64,000 nt of DNA. It comes from Bacillus vallismortis (GTDB lineage Bacteria > Bacillota > Bacilli > Bacillales > Bacillaceae). The translations under genes were made by a program, and so were the position numbers. The notes under the pieces were generated by a model. The model saw only the letters and a list, made by a program, of their open reading frames with translations. It was not told where the DNA came from and did not search any database. Of the stretch, positions 61,009 to 64,000 are shown piece by piece. The DNA lies in NCBI RefSeq assembly GCF_040784915.1, contig NZ_CP160797.1, positions 3,462,137 to 3,526,136 of the forward strand, given 5' to 3'. Position 1 is the first letter of the stretch. Every line of letters starts with the position of its first letter.

Positions 61009-62124
61009 TCAATCTGCTTTTTTAATAAGCGGAATCGTCAGTGTCAAAACCGTTCCGTTCTGTGCTGAAAGCGTTAATCCTCCTTCAATGAGCATCAGCC
61101 GTTCTTCCATTCCCCGCAGGCCATTCCCAAACGTATTCTCCTTTGCCGCTCCCTTTCCGTCATCCCGTATCACAACTCTCATTTTGTCAGCAAACCGAGA
61201 AATGGTGATGGCGCAGTGGGTTGCTTTGCTGTGCTTGATGATATTGGTCACTGCTTCCCGCATACACATGCTGATAATATTTTGCGTGACGGGAGATATT
61301 GCTGAAAAGTCTTCGTCACCTTCATATTGAAAGGTAATGTTCCCCGTTCTTAATATGTGCTGAATGTTGGCGAGTTCCTCCGCCATCGTGGCCGTTCTCA
61401 TATCAGAAACAAGCTCACGAACCTGCTTGAGTGCGGCGCGTGAACTGATTTCCATTTCTTTTGCTTCAAGCCGGGTCCGTTCTGAATCAGATGTTGCCAG
61501 CCGCTGAATCAGCTGGCTTTTTAACGTAAGGAGCGACAGGGTATGGCCGAGGGTATCGTGAAGATCACGGGCGATTCGAACACGCTCCTCCCTTTTGGAG
61601 AGTTCTTTTATCTGTTCGTTGGCTTGGGCAAGTTGGGTTTCAAGTTCAATTCTCCGAAACATAGAACGGATGCCGAATGGAGAAATGAGCATGATGACGA
61701 GAAACGGGAGAACAGAAAAAAGCTCCCGGAGCGAAACCGAATTCGCGAGAAATTGATAAAAACACGGAAAAAGCAACATAAAGATTAAACCGCAGAACGC
61801 ACGGTTAAACTTTGTTTTCTCTTTGTAATAACCAACAAAGTTTGCCGGAAAAAAACCTAAATAGATATAGGTGATATTGTAAAACACACTATAGATGAAA
61901 ATAACCGCCATTTGCACGAGAAGCCAATACGTAAATGAATCTCTGCCCGCGCTGCAGAACAACTGGCGATATGCCATGACAAAAAAGAGCAGCATGCCAT
62001 ATCCAATCACCTGTTTGACGCCTGTTTCTCTCAATAAAGAAAGAAACGGCATGATGGTATACACCAGAAAGATATAAGGGAAAAACCCGAATTGCTTAGG
62101 GAATATAGTTCTTAAGATTTTCAT
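61009..62124 (-). CDS. yvfT: Sensor histidine kinase YvfT
   Basis: A 371-residue membrane kinase of the HisKA_3/DesK-like class. About five transmembrane helices occupy residues 10-155; the phosphoacceptor His (about 189) is in RIARDLHDTLGHTLSLLTL, and the ATPase domain has EAVTNIIKHSKATH and VIRDDGKGA. The membrane part has no large extracellular loop, so it may sense a lipid or the transporter itself. It lies between yvfS and yvfU in one transcript. Confidence 0.93.
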   Translation of the reverse strand: MKILRTIFPKQFGFFPYIFLVYTIMPFLSLLRETGVKQVIGYGMLLFFVMAYRQLFCSAGRDSFTYWLLVQMAVIFIYSVFYNITYIYLGFFPANFVGYYKEKTKFNRAFCGLIFMLLFPCFYQFLANSVSLRELFSVLPFLVIMLISPFGIRSMFRRIELETQLAQANEQIKELSKREERVRIARDLHDTLGHTLSLLTLKSQLIQRLATSDSERTRLEAKEMEISSRAALKQVRELVSDMRTATMAEELANIQHILRTGNITFQYEGDEDFSAISPVTQNIISMCMREAVTNIIKHSKATHCAITISRFADKMRVVIRDDGKGAAKENTFGNGLRGMEERLMLIEGGLTLSAQNGTVLTLTIPLIKKAD

Positions 62125-62127
62125 GTA

Positions 62128-62865
62128 TTACACCGCTTCTTGTTTTCTTCTTATATACTTAGATAGTAGCATGAAGAGCATCAAATAAGCGATTAGTATC
62201 AGAATATTTTCCCATGATGGGCCCCCGCCCCGGACAAGTTCCCACGCTCCGTTCCCGAAATGATAAGACGGAAGCCACCGGCCAATATTCTGCATCATGT
62301 CAGGCATAACCTCAAACGGCATCCACATGCCTCCGCCTAAAGCCAGCAGCATGTAAAGCACATTACTGATTCCAGCTGCTGTTTCTACTTTTCTCATAAG
62401 GCCGATTAGTGTGCCTAATGCTAAAAACGGCAATGCGCCAAACAAAATCCACAGTCCGCTCATGATCCATTCAAACGGGGACAAGTCGATGTCATTGATA
62501 ATTGCGCCGCAAAGAAAAATGACGGTAATAGATAAGATGTGAATCACACTTTGACCGATCATCTGAGCTGATAAATAGATATGATCCGGAAGAGGCGTAA
62601 TGCGGATAAAGGCAGTCCAGCCTTGCGACCGTTCTTGAACCATACGGATTCCAAGCGTCATGATAGAGGATCCCATTACGCTGAAGACTGTCATTGACAT
62701 TAAGTAATGAGCGTCCCATGCACGTTGATCAGAGGCGCCCGTATTCACTACATTAGTAAAGAGATAATAAAAGGCAATCGGCATCATCAGAGACCAAAAC
62801 ACAAAATACTTATTCCGAAGCACCCTTTTCATTTCGGCTGCGCTTTGCTTTTGCAGCATATTCAC
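62128..62865 (-). CDS. yvfS: ABC-2-type transporter permease YvfS
   Basis: A 245-residue ABC-2 permease with six predicted membrane helices, for example KYFVFWSLMMPIAFYYLFTN at helix 1, and the QERSQGW segment typical of drug and peptide exporters. It follows yvfR with no gap and precedes the two-component genes, so it probably forms an exporter with YvfR that is induced through YvfTU. Substrate unknown. Confidence 0.92.
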   Translation of the reverse strand: MNMLQKQSAAEMKRVLRNKYFVFWSLMMPIAFYYLFTNVVNTGASDQRAWDAHYLMSMTVFSVMGSSIMTLGIRMVQERSQGWTAFIRITPLPDHIYLSAQMIGQSVIHILSITVIFLCGAIINDIDLSPFEWIMSGLWILFGALPFLALGTLIGLMRKVETAAGISNVLYMLLALGGGMWMPFEVMPDMMQNIGRWLPSYHFGNGAWELVRGGGPSWENILILIAYLMLFMLLSKYIRRKQEAV

Positions 62866-63771
62866 TCACATCGCCTCCCTATTTCCGTCAGCCAGCTGGC
62901 GAAATGCCTCATCGAGCGTTCCTTGCTCAATTCGAATATCGCATGCTTGTATGTTTTCTTGAAAAATCAGTGCTAACACTTTGTCTGTATTTGATGTTTG
63001 GATGATGGTTCTCTGTTGCTTTTGGATCACTCGCTCTACGATCGGATGACGAGACAGCTTTTCCAATGATTCATCTGAATGCAGCGTAAAGGAAACAGAC
63101 TGTTTTTGGATCCTTGAGCGGATTTGCATTGGCGAGTCGTCCGCCACAAGCCGTCCGTCAGCAAAAAATAAGATTCGCCGCGCGGCATCATCTGCTTCCT
63201 GTAAATAATGGGTTGAAAAAATAATTGTTTTTCCTTGGTCCGCGAGCCCATGAATGGTCTGCCAGAATCGATGTCTTGATGATGTGTCCATTCCGACTGT
63301 CGGTTCATCGAATATGAGCAGCTCGGGGTTCCCGGCAAGAGCCAAAGCAAAGCTCAAACGGCGTTTTTGTCCGCCGGATAATTTTTCTGCCCTCGTTTTC
63401 AAGTCTTCTTTTGTGAGTGCTGTTAACGAAACGAGTTCTTTCATAGACAATGGATTTGGATAATAGCTTCGGAAGAGCTCGAGGATTTCATACACCTTCA
63501 GTCCAGGCATGACGCTCACTTCCTGCAGCATCACCCCTATTTTTTCCCGCACCTGTTGATCACCGGGAACCCGGTTAAATAGTTTGATGTCTCCCTCGCT
63601 TGGTTTCAGCAATCCTAATATCATGGAGATAACGGTCGTCTTCCCTGCCCCATTCGGCCCGAGAATGGCTGCAATTTCTCCTTTTTTAATGCTGAAGCTG
63701 ATGTTGTTTACAGCTGTTTTTTGCTGGAATTGTTTTGTCACATTGCTTACTGATACTGCCTCATTCATCAC
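62866..63771 (-). CDS. yvfR: ABC transporter ATP-binding protein YvfR
   Basis: A 301-residue ABC ATPase of the drug/antibiotic-export group. Walker A is GPNGAGKTT, the signature is LSGGQKRRL, Walker B is [12 protein letters not shown], and [12 protein letters not shown] holds the switch His. The C-terminal part after about residue 215 is a small regulatory extension. An AGGAGGTG site precedes either GTG (63771) or ATG (63768). It heads the yvfR-yvfS-yvfT-yvfU group. Confidence 0.93.
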   Translation of the reverse strand: MMNEAVSVSNVTKQFQQKTAVNNISFSIKKGEIAAILGPNGAGKTTVISMILGLLKPSEGDIKLFNRVPGDQQVREKIGVMLQEVSVMPGLKVYEILELFRSYYPNPLSMKELVSLTALTKEDLKTRAEKLSGGQKRRLSFALALAGNPELLIFDEPTVGMDTSSRHRFWQTIHGLADQGKTIIFSTHYLQEADDAARRILFFADGRLVADDSPMQIRSRIQKQSVSFTLHSDESLEKLSRHPIVERVIQKQQRTIIQTSNTDKVLALIFQENIQACDIRIEQGTLDEAFRQLADGNREAM

Positions 63772-64000
63772 ATGAACACCTCCTGATAGCTTATAATGAT
63801 TGTAAAATGACGGAGAAGATGATGTTAGTATGAGGTGTCATGATGGTGGGTGACAAATGTCATATTCTTTCTCAAGTCTAGGTCATCCCTCCTCTACATC
63901 TTCCAATTTTTCCAGCTCGCCTATGCCGGATGTCCTCTTTCTTTTAAACTGCTATATACTTTCATAGAAAGACACACTCTTCAAACCGTGAGTGTTATGA
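63772..64000. other. Non-coding right edge upstream of yvfR
   Basis: No gene is supported. It should contain the yvfR promoter. An ACACTC/GAGTGT hairpin at about 63976-63996, with a T-rich minus-strand tail, may be the terminator of the next gene to the right. Confidence 0.4.

Noticed and set aside
63840-64000. 3' end of an rsbP-like gene at the right edge
   Set aside because: rsbQP lies near here in 168, but no frame in this stretch is long or recognisable; only a hairpin is visible.

Overview
The window is a chromosomal segment from a member of the Bacillus subtilis group. Gene order (copZA-csoR, iolW, azoR2, ssrA-smpB-rnr-est-secG, rghRA/rghRB, catR, yvaQ, tandem opuB and opuC operons, yvbH-yvbK, eno-gpmI-tpiA-pgk-gapA-cggR, araE/araR, yvbT-yvbX, lutABC, yvfRSTU) is the order I recall for B. 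subtilis 168. The proteins I can compare from memory differ from the 168 versions at scattered residues. Several blocks are absent from, or broken relative to, the 168 layout as I remember it, so this is a related strain or sister species. No database comparison was possible.

Layout. 1-1411: copper efflux and its sensor (copA runs off the left edge). 1539-6915: inositol metabolism, azoreductase, a decayed yvaC-like exporter gene, an inserted DMT-transporter/GntR pair, then the yvaF-yvaE-yvaD SMR efflux locus. 6953-8504: the tmRNA gene, whose 3' end is imperfectly duplicated about 1.1 kb away. The DNA between the two copies carries an Arr-type rifamycin ADP-ribosyltransferase, which looks like a small relict island integrated at ssrA. 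8682-15386: trans-translation and RNA decay genes, SecG, and several small DNA-binding regulators. 15518-17218: a chemoreceptor with a SigD-like promoter. 17261-25809: two parallel osmoprotectant ABC operons, each with its own GbsR-type regulator. 25840-26118: a degenerate MarC-family (yvbG) gene. 26242-30143: yvbH, yvbI, yvbJ and yvbK.

30189-40769 is the main accessory region, between yvbK and eno. It is a compact nine-gene leftward operon: nucleotide-sugar 6-dehydrogenase, DegT/DnrJ aminotransferase, extended SDR, second divergent DegT-like protein, GNAT/FemAB-like transferase, WbqC-like protein, PIG-L deacetylase, TIM-barrel protein and MFS exporter. A secreted M28 peptidase gene lies upstream of it. 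The operon has no glycosyltransferase, no polysaccharide polymerase and no NRPS/PKS, yet it ends in a small-molecule exporter. It therefore reads as a pathway for an exported amino-sugar-derived compound, and it is the best candidate here for an undescribed system.

40914-48235 holds the glycolytic triose operon with its CggR operator. 48430-51195 holds arabinose uptake and its AraR repressor with operators. 51203-57074 holds a luciferase-like oxidoreductase, a LysR/EamA divergent pair, a T-box-controlled amino-acid permease and a GH18 protein. 57270-60252 is the lactate-utilisation operon with a palindromic operator candidate. 60340-63771 is a two-component system plus ABC exporter. I found no rRNA, tRNA, CRISPR array or intact insertion sequence.
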